DNA from: an uncultured Eubacteriales bacterium
GTDB taxonomy: Bacteria > Bacillota > Clostridia > Monoglobales > Monoglobaceae
DNA: 15,937 bases
Direction of reading: 5' to 3'
NCBI GenBank assembly: GCA_958352815.1
Contig: CATWQA010000046.1
Span: 1-15,937 of the forward strand
The notes below the pieces were generated by a model that searched no databases, was not told where the DNA came from, and saw only the letters and a list, made by a program, of their open reading frames with translations. Each line of letters begins with the position of its first letter. The stretch's first letter is position 1. A program made the position numbers and the translations under genes. This document shows, in pieces, positions 1-7,332 of the stretch.

Positions 1-126
1 CCCCGAAGGGGAAAACCGACACCGCCCGGGTCCGGCGGGCGGAACTGGGCTCGGCGAACGGTTATACTATTAAGTATAAACGAAACTATATGGGTATAGT
101 ATAAAAGTAAAGTTTTAGTATTTGCA
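1..126. repeat. Dispersed structured repeat, copy 1 (right part, cut by window edge)
   Basis: This stretch matches 12388-12515 nearly base for base apart from small indels and an AT-rich middle. It starts with CCCCGAAGGGG (1-11), then CCGCCCG/CGGGCGG arms around a 7-nt loop, then a 9-bp inverted repeat TTATACTAT (62-70) / ATAGTATAA (96-104). It ends in a 40-bp terminus (87-126) that, read on the minus strand, begins TGCAAATACTAAAAC. The same terminus occurs at 2410-2449 (36 of 40 identical) and 12476-12515 (37 of 40). The left part of this copy must lie outside the window. No transposase is seen, so a non-autonomous MITE-like element is an inference. Confidence 0.75.
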
Positions 127-135
127 TGCCAGTAG

Positions 136-157
136 TGGGGTTTGGGGCAACGCCCCA
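136..157. repeat. Small GGGGC-NNN-GCCCC hairpin cassette
   Basis: GGGGC (144-148), loop AAC, GCCCC (152-156), preceded by TGGGGTTT. The same pattern recurs at 12366-12378 (loop ACA) and 12796-12808 (loop AAA), always outside genes. It lies just outside the terminus of repeat copy 1. Function unknown. Confidence 0.5.
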
Positions 158-160
158 CAA

Positions 161-201
161 TAAAAAGCAAAGCTGCGCAGCCGAATTTAGCTGTGCAGCT
201 T
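161..201 (-). terminator. Rho-independent terminator of the two-component operon
   Basis: A 12-bp stem, AAGCTGCGCAGC (170-181) with GCTGTGCAGCTT (190-201), has one G-T wobble and an 8-nt loop. On the minus strand it is followed by TTTGCTTTTTATTG. It begins 4 nt after the histidine kinase stop codon, so it is best read as the operon terminator. The plus-strand side is also followed by ATTTTTATT and could act in reverse. Confidence 0.85.
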
Positions 202-205
202 ATTT

Positions 206-1648
206 TTATTGATTTGATATCTCGGGCTTGCCTCTGTCAAGGCGGAAGGTGAACTCCGCATACTCGCCCTCAACGCTGGACACCTTAATATCCTTACCGT
301 GAGCCGCAAGCATACTCTTTACTATATAGAGGCCTATTCCTGTACCCTCTTTATTAATGCTTCTTGACTTGTCCACCTTATACAGTCTCTCAAAGATTAT
401 CTTTTGCTGCTCCTCGGGAATGCCCACGCCTGTGTTGTGAACCGAAACCAGAACCTCACCGCCCTTAGTTTTAGTGGTGATTGTTATGGTTCCGCCCTTA
501 TATGTAAATTTCACGGCATTGTCAATCAAGTTTGTGAGCACCATTTTAATCTTGTCGGCGTCCGCCTTAACGTAGCAGACGTCCTTTTCAAACAGCAGGT
601 TTATTTCAAGATTTTTCGCATCAATCTTGTTACCCAAACCTATGATTATCAGCCTGATAACCTCGTTTAAATCAAAATTCGTAATCGTTAAATTTACCTT
701 ATCCGACTGCATACGGGTAATATCCAAAAACGTGTTCACAATTCTTGAAAGACGGGTAACCTCATCGCGAACAATTTTAAGGTACTCCTTCTGCTTCTCC
801 GGCGGAATGGTGTCATCAAGTATTCCGTCAACAAACCCGCCGATTGTAGTCATGGGAGTTCTGAGCTCGTGGGACACATCGGAGATAAAGCTCATTCTCA
901 CGTCCTCGGACTTTTCAATCATATCTGCCATATCGTTAAATGAATCGGCAAGCTCTGTAAGCTCCGTAACGTTCTCGTCCGCCCTGTTAATTTCCACTCT
1001 GGAGCTCATATTGCCGCTGGCAAACTCCTTAACGCTTTTGCTGACCCGCTTTATAGGGTTAGCAAGTATTTTGGACAGCATATACGACAGCACAAAAGAC
1101 ACCATTATAACCACCAGCGCAGAGAACAGAAGTATTTTAAACATCTCGTACATATTGCTGCGTCTTTCGGGGATAGGCGTGCTGATCAGCACTGCGCCGT
1201 ACACGTACATCTCTTCCCCTCTGACGATTGGAACCTCAAGGGTGAACATGGTCTCGGAAAACGCACCGTTCATTGTACCCACGGCGGTGACCCGCTTTCC
1301 GGAAAGCACATCTTTTAAGTTTTCACCGTCGATGGCTCTTCTGTTTTCAGACCAGTACCCGCTTTCGGTGGTGTTTACCAAAAAGGTTCCGTCCGAATCG
1401 GTCACTATAATATGGCTGTTGCTGCTTCTTGAAAAACCGTTGAGCACGGAGCTCAGGTTCTCCTTGGAAATCCCGTTATTAATCAGGCTCACAATAGAGT
1501 CCGCATTCTTAGTCAGGGTGGTTTCGCTCTCCTGCGAGATATAGTTGCTCATAAGCACCATTTGCAGAGACGCAAGAATAACTATACCTATAAGCACAGT
1601 GGCAAGGTTTGTAAATAATACCCTGGAAAAAATATTCTTCCCGAACAA
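206..1648 (-). CDS. Membrane sensor histidine kinase (HAMP-HisKA-HATPase)
   Basis: A 480-residue sensor kinase that should autophosphorylate on His and pass phosphate to the regulator encoded just upstream. Two membrane segments (about residues 10-32 and 168-190) enclose an extracytoplasmic sensing region of about 135 residues. These are followed by a HAMP linker (about 190-245), a HisKA domain with SHELRTP (phospho-accepting His about residue 260), an N-box (NLIDNAVKF), and G boxes NTGVGIP and GTGIGLYIV. The G1 box has Asn where Asp is usual, a variant I believe other Firmicute kinases also carry. The start is TTG at 1648, directly after the regulator's TAA. Its ribosome site GAGGTGAGC lies within the regulator's last codons, so the two are translationally coupled. 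The stimulus cannot be told from sequence. Confidence 0.93.
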   Translation of the reverse strand: MFGKNIFSRVLFTNLATVLIGIVILASLQMVLMSNYISQESETTLTKNADSIVSLINNGISKENLSSVLNGFSRSSNSHIIVTDSDGTFLVNTTESGYWSENRRAIDGENLKDVLSGKRVTAVGTMNGAFSETMFTLEVPIVRGEEMYVYGAVLISTPIPERRSNMYEMFKILLFSALVVIMVSFVLSYMLSKILANPIKRVSKSVKEFASGNMSSRVEINRADENVTELTELADSFNDMADMIEKSEDVRMSFISDVSHELRTPMTTIGGFVDGILDDTIPPEKQKEYLKIVRDEVTRLSRIVNTFLDITRMQSDKVNLTITNFDLNEVIRLIIIGLGNKIDAKNLEINLLFEKDVCYVKADADKIKMVLTNLIDNAVKFTYKGGTITITTKTKGGEVLVSVHNTGVGIPEEQQKIIFERLYKVDKSRSINKEGTGIGLYIVKSMLAAHGKDIKVSSVEGEYAEFTFRLDRGKPEISNQ

Positions 1649-2344
1649 TTAGCTCACCTCAAACTTATAACCCACGCCCCATACTGTTTTAAGCGCCCAA
1701 TTCTTGTTGGCGCCCTCAATCTTCTCTCTGATACGCTTTATGTGAACATCAACCGTTCTGGAGTCGCCGAAGAACTCATATCCCCAAATTTCATCCAGAA
1801 GCTGGTCTCTTGTGAAGACCTTATTGGTGTTCTTTGCCAGGAAATACAAAAGCTCAAATTCCTTTGGCGGCATTTCTACCTTTTTGTCGTCAATATATAC
1901 CTCGTAGGTGGACTGGTTTATGCGCAGACCATCAAACACCAGCTCGTCCTCATCCGACTTTTCGTTTTCGCTGCCCGCGCTTCTTCTGAGCACCGCCCGT
2001 ATTCTGGCAATAAGCTCCTTTGGCTCAAAGGGCTTGACCACATAGTCGTCCGCCCCCAGCTCAAGACCCAAAACCTTGTCAAAGGTTTCACCCTTTGCCG
2101 TCAGCATAATAATCGGCACGTTGCTTTGGGCTCTTATCTCACGGCATACCTGCCAGCCGTCCTTGATGGGAAGCATTATGTCCAGCAGGATTAAATCGGG
2201 CTTTTCGTTGTTAAACTTGGCAACTGCCTCCTGCCCGTCGTTGGCGATAACTGCCTCAAAACCCTCCTTCTCTATGTAGAGACGGACAAGCTCGCATATA
2301 TTTTCCTCATCGTCAACAATTAGTATTTTAGTTTTATTTTCCAA
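1649..2344 (-). CDS. OmpR/PhoB-family response regulator
   Basis: A 231-residue two-domain transcription factor. The receiver domain has the acidic pair D11-D12, phospho-acceptor D55 (LLDIMLP), T82 and K104 (KPFEP). The C-terminal winged helix has the usual TRDQLLDEIWGYEFFGDSRT stretch and the VDVHIKRIREKIE recognition region, of the ResD/WalR/PhoB type. I place the start at TTG (2344), 6 nt after AGAGAGGTG, rather than the in-frame GTG at 2353, which sits inside that ribosome site. The kinase follows with no gap. The upstream flank carries a repeat terminus at 2410, and I see no clear sigma-A promoter there. Its regulon is unknown; nearby thiamine genes do not make it a thiamine regulator. 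Confidence 0.93.
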   Translation of the reverse strand: MENKTKILIVDDEENICELVRLYIEKEGFEAVIANDGQEAVAKFNNEKPDLILLDIMLPIKDGWQVCREIRAQSNVPIIMLTAKGETFDKVLGLELGADDYVVKPFEPKELIARIRAVLRRSAGSENEKSDEDELVFDGLRINQSTYEVYIDDKKVEMPPKEFELLYFLAKNTNKVFTRDQLLDEIWGYEFFGDSRTVDVHIKRIREKIEGANKNWALKTVWGVGYKFEVS

Positions 2345-2409
2345 AACTAACACCTCTCTTTATTTCAAGTCTGTTTTATTTTTAAAATTAGTATATTTCC
2401 CCAGCACCA

Positions 2410-2554
2410 TGCAATAATTAAAACTTTACTTTTATACTAAACCCATATAATCTTGATTAAATTGAATACTTTAACAAAACGCCCGCCCCGTTGCGCTCGC
2501 CCAACCTCCCCGAGCGCGGGGACGGGCGAACAAAGGACAAAGCCTTTATCAAAC
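2410..2554. repeat. Dispersed structured repeat, copy 2 (left terminus plus hairpin module)
   Basis: Positions 2410-2449 are an inverted copy of 87-126 and of 12476-12515, starting TGCAATAATTAAAACTTTA. Next comes an AT-rich spacer, then a GC-rich hairpin (2481-2527) and AAAGG-ACAAAG-CCTTT-ATCAAA (2532-2552), both shared with 12260-12330. The right end is not certain. AAAGTCTAAATATTT at 2598-2612 could be a degenerate right terminus, which would make the copy about 207 bp. The copy lacks the CCCCGAAGGGG and CCGCCCG modules of copies 1 and 3. Confidence 0.7.
2481..2527. repeat. GC-rich two-step hairpin, copy 1
   Basis: GCCCGCCCC (2481-2489) pairs with GGGGaCGGGC (2518-2527, one bulged A). GCGCTC (2493-2498) pairs with GAGCGC (2512-2517), leaving a 13-nt loop GCCCAACCTCCCC. 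The partner copy at 12260-12305 has the same loop and the same inner stem, with a compensated base pair at the junction. Confidence 0.7.
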
Positions 2555-2677
2555 TAAATTGAAACATCATGTTTATATTATAACATATACTTGTGCAAAA
2601 GTCTAAATATTTTGTAAACATTTAGAAAATATTTTTTATCTTAATCGGGGAACACTAATCTAAAGGAGTGATTAAAA
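2555..2677. other. AT-rich leader of the DUF2508-like gene
   Basis: A strongly AT-rich stretch ahead of the small plus-strand gene. TTGAAA (2559-2564) and TATAAC (2579-2584) are only 14 bp apart, and TATACT (2586-2591) is 21 bp from the same box, so no sigma-A promoter can be called. The ribosome site TAAAGGAG (2661-2668) is clear. No RNA gene or terminator is seen. Confidence 0.4.
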
Positions 2678-2947
2678 ATGAACACAAACCAAACTGCGGC
2701 GGCGGGCAGCAAGAGCATACCCATGCCCGACGACAGAACAAACAAAAAAATCATGAAGCAGGAGAGCATCGCCTACGAAAAACTTCGCCGCGAGGCGCTC
2801 AGCGCTCTTAACGAATACAGACGATGCCGCAACAATTTTGACTTTATCGCAGACGACAAGCTGGTTGACGTTTCCATATACGATATTCAAAAGGCTCTCA
2901 GCCGATACGAATACCTCATATGCGAACTAAAGCGGATTAAGCTCTAA
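2678..2947 (+). CDS. Small DUF2508-like (YaaL-type) protein
   Basis: An 89-residue, charged, mostly helical soluble protein with no signal peptide or membrane segment. The C-terminal half has a spacing I recognise from DUF2508/YaaL proteins of Firmicutes: an acidic DDKLVD turn, then IYDIQKALSRYEYLICELKR, matching the family's pattern of a D-x-L-[IV]-D turn followed by an amphipathic helix with aromatic RY-Y residues. The N-terminal 25 residues look disordered. The start is supported by TAAAGGAG 9 nt upstream. Family function is unknown; in Bacillus the homologue lies between recR and bofA, a context absent here. Its stop overlaps the 3' end of the converging HAD gene by 11 nt, and no terminator lies between them. 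The family call rests on recall, not a search. Confidence 0.7.
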   Translation: MNTNQTAAAGSKSIPMPDDRTNKKIMKQESIAYEKLRREALSALNEYRRCRNNFDFIADDKLVDVSIYDIQKALSRYEYLICELKRIKL

Positions 2948-3617
2948 ACCCCAGCCCATAAAAATCCTTTATGTAAAGATACGCCTGTTCCATTAGTTGG
3001 GCTTTATCCTCCCGAGCGGCTTTATCCTCGACTATCACCACGTCAAGCCCTATTCCGGAGGCAGTTTTAAGCCCCACCAATATATCCTCAAACAGCACGG
3101 AATCCGCTGCCGAAGCGTTCAGCCGCCTTAAGGTCTCACGATATATCTTAGGACTGGACTTGCCCTCTCCAACCTCATCGGCATAGGTTAATACGTCAAA
3201 AAACTCAAGAACACCGTTGTTTTTAAGGCACGCCTCGGCAAGCTCACGGGAGCTTGCCGTTGCCAAGGCCAACGACTTACCGTTTTCCTTTAAGTATTCC
3301 AAATACTCGGCAGCCCCGCTCTTTAACCTGATTTTATGGGCGTAGCTATCATATATCATATCCGTCCAGCGGTTTATTATCCCCTCGGGAGACATGGGCA
3401 AGTCAAAAAGCTCGCACACCCGTGCCGAGCTTTGCTCCATGGACATATAGGCAACCTCATCCAAAAGTTCGTCAGAGGCTGTATAACCGTACTCCGCCAG
3501 AAAATCAATCAGAAGATTGTCCCAAACCCACATTGAGTCTGCAAGGGTTCCGTCCAGGTCAAATATAAAGTTTTGCTTTTGGTTAATCTTAAATATTTTC
3601 TCGTTAATACTATTCAT
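2937..3617 (-). CDS. HAD-superfamily phosphatase, last gene of the thi operon
   Basis: A 226-residue subfamily I HAD hydrolase with a helical cap. Motif I is FIFDLDGTLADS (nucleophile D20, acid/base D22). Motif II is the Thr/Ser in LALATASS, motif III the Lys in SSPKIYRE, and motif IV LFEDILVG. The cap lies between motif I and motif II, as in beta-phosphoglucomutase/PpaX-like enzymes. The ATG at 3617 overlaps the thiE stop by 8 nt, which implies translational coupling; an upstream GTG (3644) lacks a ribosome site. By position the substrate may be thiamine monophosphate (giving thiamine) or another thi intermediate, but the sequence alone cannot distinguish this from a general sugar-phosphate phosphatase. 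The 3' end runs into the opposing small gene. Confidence 0.88.
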   Translation of the reverse strand: MNSINEKIFKINQKQNFIFDLDGTLADSMWVWDNLLIDFLAEYGYTASDELLDEVAYMSMEQSSARVCELFDLPMSPEGIINRWTDMIYDSYAHKIRLKSGAAEYLEYLKENGKSLALATASSRELAEACLKNNGVLEFFDVLTYADEVGEGKSSPKIYRETLRRLNASAADSVLFEDILVGLKTASGIGLDVVIVEDKAAREDKAQLMEQAYLYIKDFYGLGFRA

Positions 3618-4260
3618 AAATTCCCAAGTATCTTGACTTCTCACGCAGAATTTTAGCCGCCTCCCTCGGTGCTCCGCTGCCCATTATGCAAGATACCACA
3701 GCAACGCCGTCGGCGCCTGTGCCGTAAAGCTGCTCTATGTTCTCCGTGTTTATTCCGCCGATTCCCACAATGGGGATTTTCACCAAACCTCTTATCTCAC
3801 GCAAAATTCCGACGCCCACGTTGTTTGCGTCCTTTTTGGTTGCCGTGGGGAACATTGCCCCAACTCCCAAATAGTCCGCGCCGCTTCTCTCGGCGTTTAA
3901 AGCCTCCTCTGCCCGTCCTGCGGACAAGCCGATAATCTTGTTCTCGCCCAGCACTCTACGCGCCGCTTCAATGGGCAGGTCGCTCTGTCCCAGATGAACG
4001 CCGTCCGCATCGGCTGCCAGGGCAATATCAACCCTGTCGTTAATCAGCAAGGGCACGTTCCTGTCCGCACACAGCTTTTTCAATGCGACAGCTTCGTTAT
4101 AAAACTCCCGAGATGACAAATTCTTTTCCCGAAGCTGAATAAGGGTTACTCCTCCCTCAATTGCCTCGCGGCACACCTTTATCAAATTTTCTCTCGGGCA
4201 TATATCCGTGTCCGTCACCAGGTACACACTGTAATCAACAGTTCTGTTAATCTTAATCAT
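3610..4260 (-). CDS. thiE: Thiamine-phosphate synthase
   Basis: A 216-residue TIM-barrel enzyme that joins HMP-diphosphate and thiazole phosphate into thiamine monophosphate, with loss of pyrophosphate. Family landmarks appear in order: YLVTD at the N-terminus, GVTLIQLREKNL, LLINDRVDIALAADADGVHLGQSDLP, IIGLSAG, GADYLGVGAMFPTATKKD, and the phosphate-binding end IPIVGIGGIN followed by GADGVAVVS. Length is normal for ThiE. The ATG at 4260 directly abuts a GGAG, an unusually short spacing. With the thiM stop only 8 nt upstream, reinitiation may drive translation. The next gene overlaps its stop codon. Confidence 0.95.
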   Translation of the reverse strand: MIKINRTVDYSVYLVTDTDICPRENLIKVCREAIEGGVTLIQLREKNLSSREFYNEAVALKKLCADRNVPLLINDRVDIALAADADGVHLGQSDLPIEAARRVLGENKIIGLSAGRAEEALNAERSGADYLGVGAMFPTATKKDANNVGVGILREIRGLVKIPIVGIGGINTENIEQLYGTGADGVAVVSCIMGSGAPREAAKILREKSRYLGIYE

Positions 4261-4268
4261 CTCCGATT

Positions 4269-5108
4269 TCAGTTAAAAATTTTCCCGCGCCTGATGAAAT
4301 CCTCATCTGTCATGGTGTAAATATAATCAAAGAGCTTCACCTTGAAGGTTCCTATTCCGCCGCCGTTTTCCCGAGCATACTCGGCGGCAAGCTCTCCGGC
4401 AATGCCCAGCATGGTCACCGCCGAAACAGCCGCCGTAAGCGGGTCGCCGCAGACTGCCGTCGCCCCGGTCATGGCTGTGCACATACAGCCCGTGCCGGTC
4501 ACATCGCACAGCATGTCGCTGCCGTTTTTCACGTAGAACACACGGTCGCCGTCCGATATAATATCCACCGCTCCCGTGGCGCACACAACGCTTCCCACTG
4601 AGGCGGAATACGCCTTTACAATGCTGCCCATGGCTTCCATATTGCTGTCGCCGACGGCGTCCTCCGCCGCTGCGTCAACACCTCTGCCGCCTACCGCTCC
4701 CTTGCTGAGAGCCAGTATTTCCGACATGTTTCCTCTTATAATCCACGGGCATACATGGTCGATCATCTCCCGATTAACCCTCATTCTGTACTTAGAGGCT
4801 CCCACGCCTACCGGGTCAAGAACAACAGGCTTTCCCATAGCATTGGCGGCCTTTGCCGCGGTCCTCATTGCTGCCAGGTATTCTTCCCCGAGAAGCCCCA
4901 TGTTTAAAACCAGTCCGTCGGAAATAGAGACTATCTCCTCCATTTCCTGTTCCATCTCCGCCATTATTGGGGAAGCCCCCATAGCAAGAAGCATATTGGC
5001 ACAGTCGTTTATTGTAACCCGATTTGTCAGGCATTCAATCAAAGGCTTTTTTGATCTAATGTTATTCGCAAGCTCAATAACCGATTTGAGCATTTCGTTA
5101 CCGTTCAT
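4269..5108 (-). CDS. thiM: Hydroxyethylthiazole kinase
   Basis: A 279-residue ribokinase-like enzyme that phosphorylates 4-methyl-5-(2-hydroxyethyl)thiazole with ATP, a salvage step. Visible landmarks are the N-terminal PLIECLTNRVTINDCANMLL and ASPIMA, the LVLNMGLL strand, VVLDPVGVGAS, IIRGNMSEI, VVCATGAVDIISDG, and the DVTGTGCM catalytic/anion-hole motif with its Cys. I take ATG 5108 (GGGGAG 8 nt upstream) over the TTG one codon earlier. It follows thiD by 18 nt and precedes thiE by 8 nt. Its presence without thiG/H nearby suggests that this operon takes the thiazole half from salvage. Confidence 0.95.
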   Translation of the reverse strand: MNGNEMLKSVIELANNIRSKKPLIECLTNRVTINDCANMLLAMGASPIMAEMEQEMEEIVSISDGLVLNMGLLGEEYLAAMRTAAKAANAMGKPVVLDPVGVGASKYRMRVNREMIDHVCPWIIRGNMSEILALSKGAVGGRGVDAAAEDAVGDSNMEAMGSIVKAYSASVGSVVCATGAVDIISDGDRVFYVKNGSDMLCDVTGTGCMCTAMTGATAVCGDPLTAAVSAVTMLGIAGELAAEYARENGGGIGTFKVKLFDYIYTMTDEDFIRRGKIFN

Positions 5109-5126
5109 CAAAACATCTCCCCGGAA

Positions 5127-5960
5127 CTATTCTTTTTCGACGCACTTATATTCAAGCTCAACATTGGGCTCCGAGGTCTTCCACAGGTCGTAAAAATGGT
5201 GAATAGGACCGCAGCCCGCACCGATATCCAGTCCGTTTTCTATGCCCGTCAGCACATACTTTTTCGCCTCGCCCACTGCCATGACCGCGTCCATACCCTT
5301 CGCAAGGTTGGCGCATATGGCAGAGGAAATCGAACAGCCTGTTCCATGGGTATTTTTGGTGTTTACGCGAGAACCCTCAAAAATTGTCATGGTTCTGCCG
5401 TTATACAGCAGGTCGTCCGCATTGCCGGACAGATGACCGCCCTTAATCAGCACGTAGCCCGGGCCCATGTCGCCTATTACCTGAGCCGCCTGACCCATAT
5501 CGTGAATGTTCTTTATTTTAACTCCGCTGAGCTGCTCCGCCTCGGGAATATTTGGGGTTACCATTTTCGCCAAAGGCAACAGACGTTCCTTGATTATCTC
5601 AACAGCCTCATCATCAAGAAGCTTTGAGCCGCTTGTGGACACCATAACCGGGTCAACTATAAGAATTTTGGGCTTATACTCCTCCATCATGTCCGCAACC
5701 GCCGCGGCGATTGCCCCGCATGAGAGCATACCAATCTTGACGCCGTCCACCCGTATATCATCAAACACCGCCTTAATTTGGGCTTTAACCATTTCGGGAG
5801 AGACGTCCATAACATCCGTAACGCCTGTAGTATTCTGGGCGGTTATCGCCGTGATAGCGCTCATGCCGTATCCGCCGTTTGCAGCAAAGGTCTTTAAGTC
5901 CGCCTGTATTCCGGCTCCTCCGCTTGAGTCAGAGCCTGCAATTGTCAATAAGTTTTTCAT
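5127..5960 (-). CDS. thiD: Hydroxymethylpyrimidine / phosphomethylpyrimidine kinase
   Basis: A 277-residue ribokinase-fold enzyme that phosphorylates HMP and HMP-P to HMP-diphosphate. It shows LLTIAGSDSSGGAGIQAD at the N-terminus, then GMSAITAITAQNT, VKIGMLS, VDPVMVSTSG, TPNIPEAEQLSG, VLIKGGH, and the C-terminal NTHGTGCSISSAICANLAKG with the catalytic Cys region. I chose ATG 5960 because AAGGA sits 9 nt upstream; the in-frame ATG at 5969 touches that ribosome site. It lies 24 nt after thiC, whose product it phosphorylates. Length fits stand-alone ThiD with no ThiE or TenA fusion. Confidence 0.96.
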   Translation of the reverse strand: MKNLLTIAGSDSSGGAGIQADLKTFAANGGYGMSAITAITAQNTTGVTDVMDVSPEMVKAQIKAVFDDIRVDGVKIGMLSCGAIAAAVADMMEEYKPKILIVDPVMVSTSGSKLLDDEAVEIIKERLLPLAKMVTPNIPEAEQLSGVKIKNIHDMGQAAQVIGDMGPGYVLIKGGHLSGNADDLLYNGRTMTIFEGSRVNTKNTHGTGCSISSAICANLAKGMDAVMAVGEAKKYVLTGIENGLDIGAGCGPIHHFYDLWKTSEPNVELEYKCVEKE

Positions 5961-5984
5961 AGTGCACATTCCTTTTTCAATAAG

Positions 5985-7304
5985 CTAAATTCCGATATCC
6001 TCGCCGCCGAGAATTTTGTTCATGTTCTTCACGGCGCACTGCTCTCCGCACATGGTGCAGGTGTTCTCCTCGCGGGGCTTTGAACTTGCTCTGTACGCCT
6101 TGGGCTTTTCAGGTTCGAGGGCAAGCTCAAACATCTTATCCCAATCTATATCACGTCTGGCGTCGGACATTTTGTTGTCCCACTCCGCTGCGCCTTTTAC
6201 GCCCTTGGCAATATCCGCTGCGTGAGCCGCAATACGGGAGGCAACAATGCCCTCCTTCATATCATCAAGGTCGGGAAGCCTCAAATGCTCCGCCGGGGTT
6301 ACATAGCACAAAAAGTCCGCCCCGTTTGCCGCTGCTATAGCTCCGCCTATGGCAGAGGTAATGTGGTCATAACCCGGAGCAACATCGGTCACCAAGGGCC
6401 CCAGCACGTAGAACGGAGCCCCGTGGCAGATACGCTTCTCGGCAATCATGTTTGCGGCAATCTCGTTTATCGCCATGTGTCCCGGGCCCTCAACCATCAC
6501 CTGAACGTCATGCTCCCAGGCTCTCTTTGTAAGCTCTCCCAGAACGATAAGCTCTGAAATCTGCGCCGCGTCCGTTGAGTCGTCAATACAACCGGGACGG
6601 CAAGCGTCACCCAAACTGATTGTAACGTCATACTCGCGGAAAATTTCCATAACCTCGTCATAGTATTCGTAAAACGGGTTTTCGTTGCCCGTCATTTCCA
6701 TCCATGCAAACAGCAGGGCGCCGCCTCTTGAAACAATATTCATCCGTCTGGGGTTCTTCTTCACCTTTTCGGCTGTGGCGCGGTTTATGCCGGCGTGAAT
6801 TGTCATAAAGTCAACGCCGTCCTCCGCATGTCTGCGGACAACCCGCATGAAGTCCTCTTTGGTTATGTCCTTGAGCTTTTTCTCACAGTAACCGATTGCG
6901 TCGTACACAGGCACGGTGCCCAGCATAGCTGTCGAGATGTCCAAAATTTTGCGGCGCATCTCGTGGGTCTTGCCGTAGTTGGACAAATCCATTATCGCCT
7001 CCGCCTTCATGTCTATGGCGGTTCTCACCTTCTCAAGCTCCAAATCAAGGTCTGCCGCATCGCGGGATATGCCCAGGTTTACGTTAATCTTGGTGCGCAG
7101 CCCCTGTCCTATGCCCTCGGGAGACAGAGTCGTATGATTTTTATTCGCCGGGATTGCAACAACTCCCTTTGCCACGCGGCTCATAAGCTCGCCTGCGTCT
7201 ATCCCCTCTTTTTCAGCCACGATTTTCATTTCGGGAGTGATAATTCCCCTCTTCGCCGCGTCCATCTGCGTCGTATAATTTCTTTTTTCTTCTGCTCTTT
7301 CCAT
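5985..7304 (-). CDS. thiC: Phosphomethylpyrimidine synthase (radical SAM, short form)
   Basis: A 439-residue ThiC that rearranges 5-aminoimidazole ribotide to HMP-phosphate using S-adenosylmethionine and a [4Fe-4S] cluster. Landmarks include MKIVAEKEGI near the N-terminus, VNLGISRDA, TIHAGINRATAE, SRGGALL, SLGDACRPGCIDD, MVEGPGHMAINEI, the LGPLVTDVAPGYDHITSAIGG block (6359-6421) and YVTPAEHLRLP. The C-terminal cluster motif is CTMCGEQC, i.e. CX2CX3C, one residue shorter than the CX2CX4C of E. coli-type ThiC. The protein lacks the N-terminal extension of 590-630-residue ThiC. ATG 7304 is chosen (GGGGAG 6 nt upstream) over an ATG ten codons earlier that lies in the leader. It is the first gene behind the TPP riboswitch. 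Confidence 0.97.
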   Translation of the reverse strand: MERAEEKRNYTTQMDAAKRGIITPEMKIVAEKEGIDAGELMSRVAKGVVAIPANKNHTTLSPEGIGQGLRTKINVNLGISRDAADLDLELEKVRTAIDMKAEAIMDLSNYGKTHEMRRKILDISTAMLGTVPVYDAIGYCEKKLKDITKEDFMRVVRRHAEDGVDFMTIHAGINRATAEKVKKNPRRMNIVSRGGALLFAWMEMTGNENPFYEYYDEVMEIFREYDVTISLGDACRPGCIDDSTDAAQISELIVLGELTKRAWEHDVQVMVEGPGHMAINEIAANMIAEKRICHGAPFYVLGPLVTDVAPGYDHITSAIGGAIAAANGADFLCYVTPAEHLRLPDLDDMKEGIVASRIAAHAADIAKGVKGAAEWDNKMSDARRDIDWDKMFELALEPEKPKAYRASSKPREENTCTMCGEQCAVKNMNKILGGEDIGI

Positions 7305-7332
7305 TAATTTCTCCCCTTTTTTAAGATTAAAC

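Noticed and set aside
627..1544. A 305-codon plus-strand frame opposite the kinase gene
   Set aside because: It is antisense to a clear sensor kinase, has no family features and no ribosome site; the same holds for the other long antisense frames over the thi and activase genes.
1649..2344. The two-component pair as a thiamine regulator
   Set aside because: The thi operon has its own riboswitch and promoter, and the two units are separated by another gene and a repeat; proximity is the only link.
3618..3644. GTG start nine codons upstream for the HAD gene
   Set aside because: No ribosome site precedes it and it lengthens the overlap with thiE; the ATG at 3617 fits the usual distance to the catalytic DLDGT motif.
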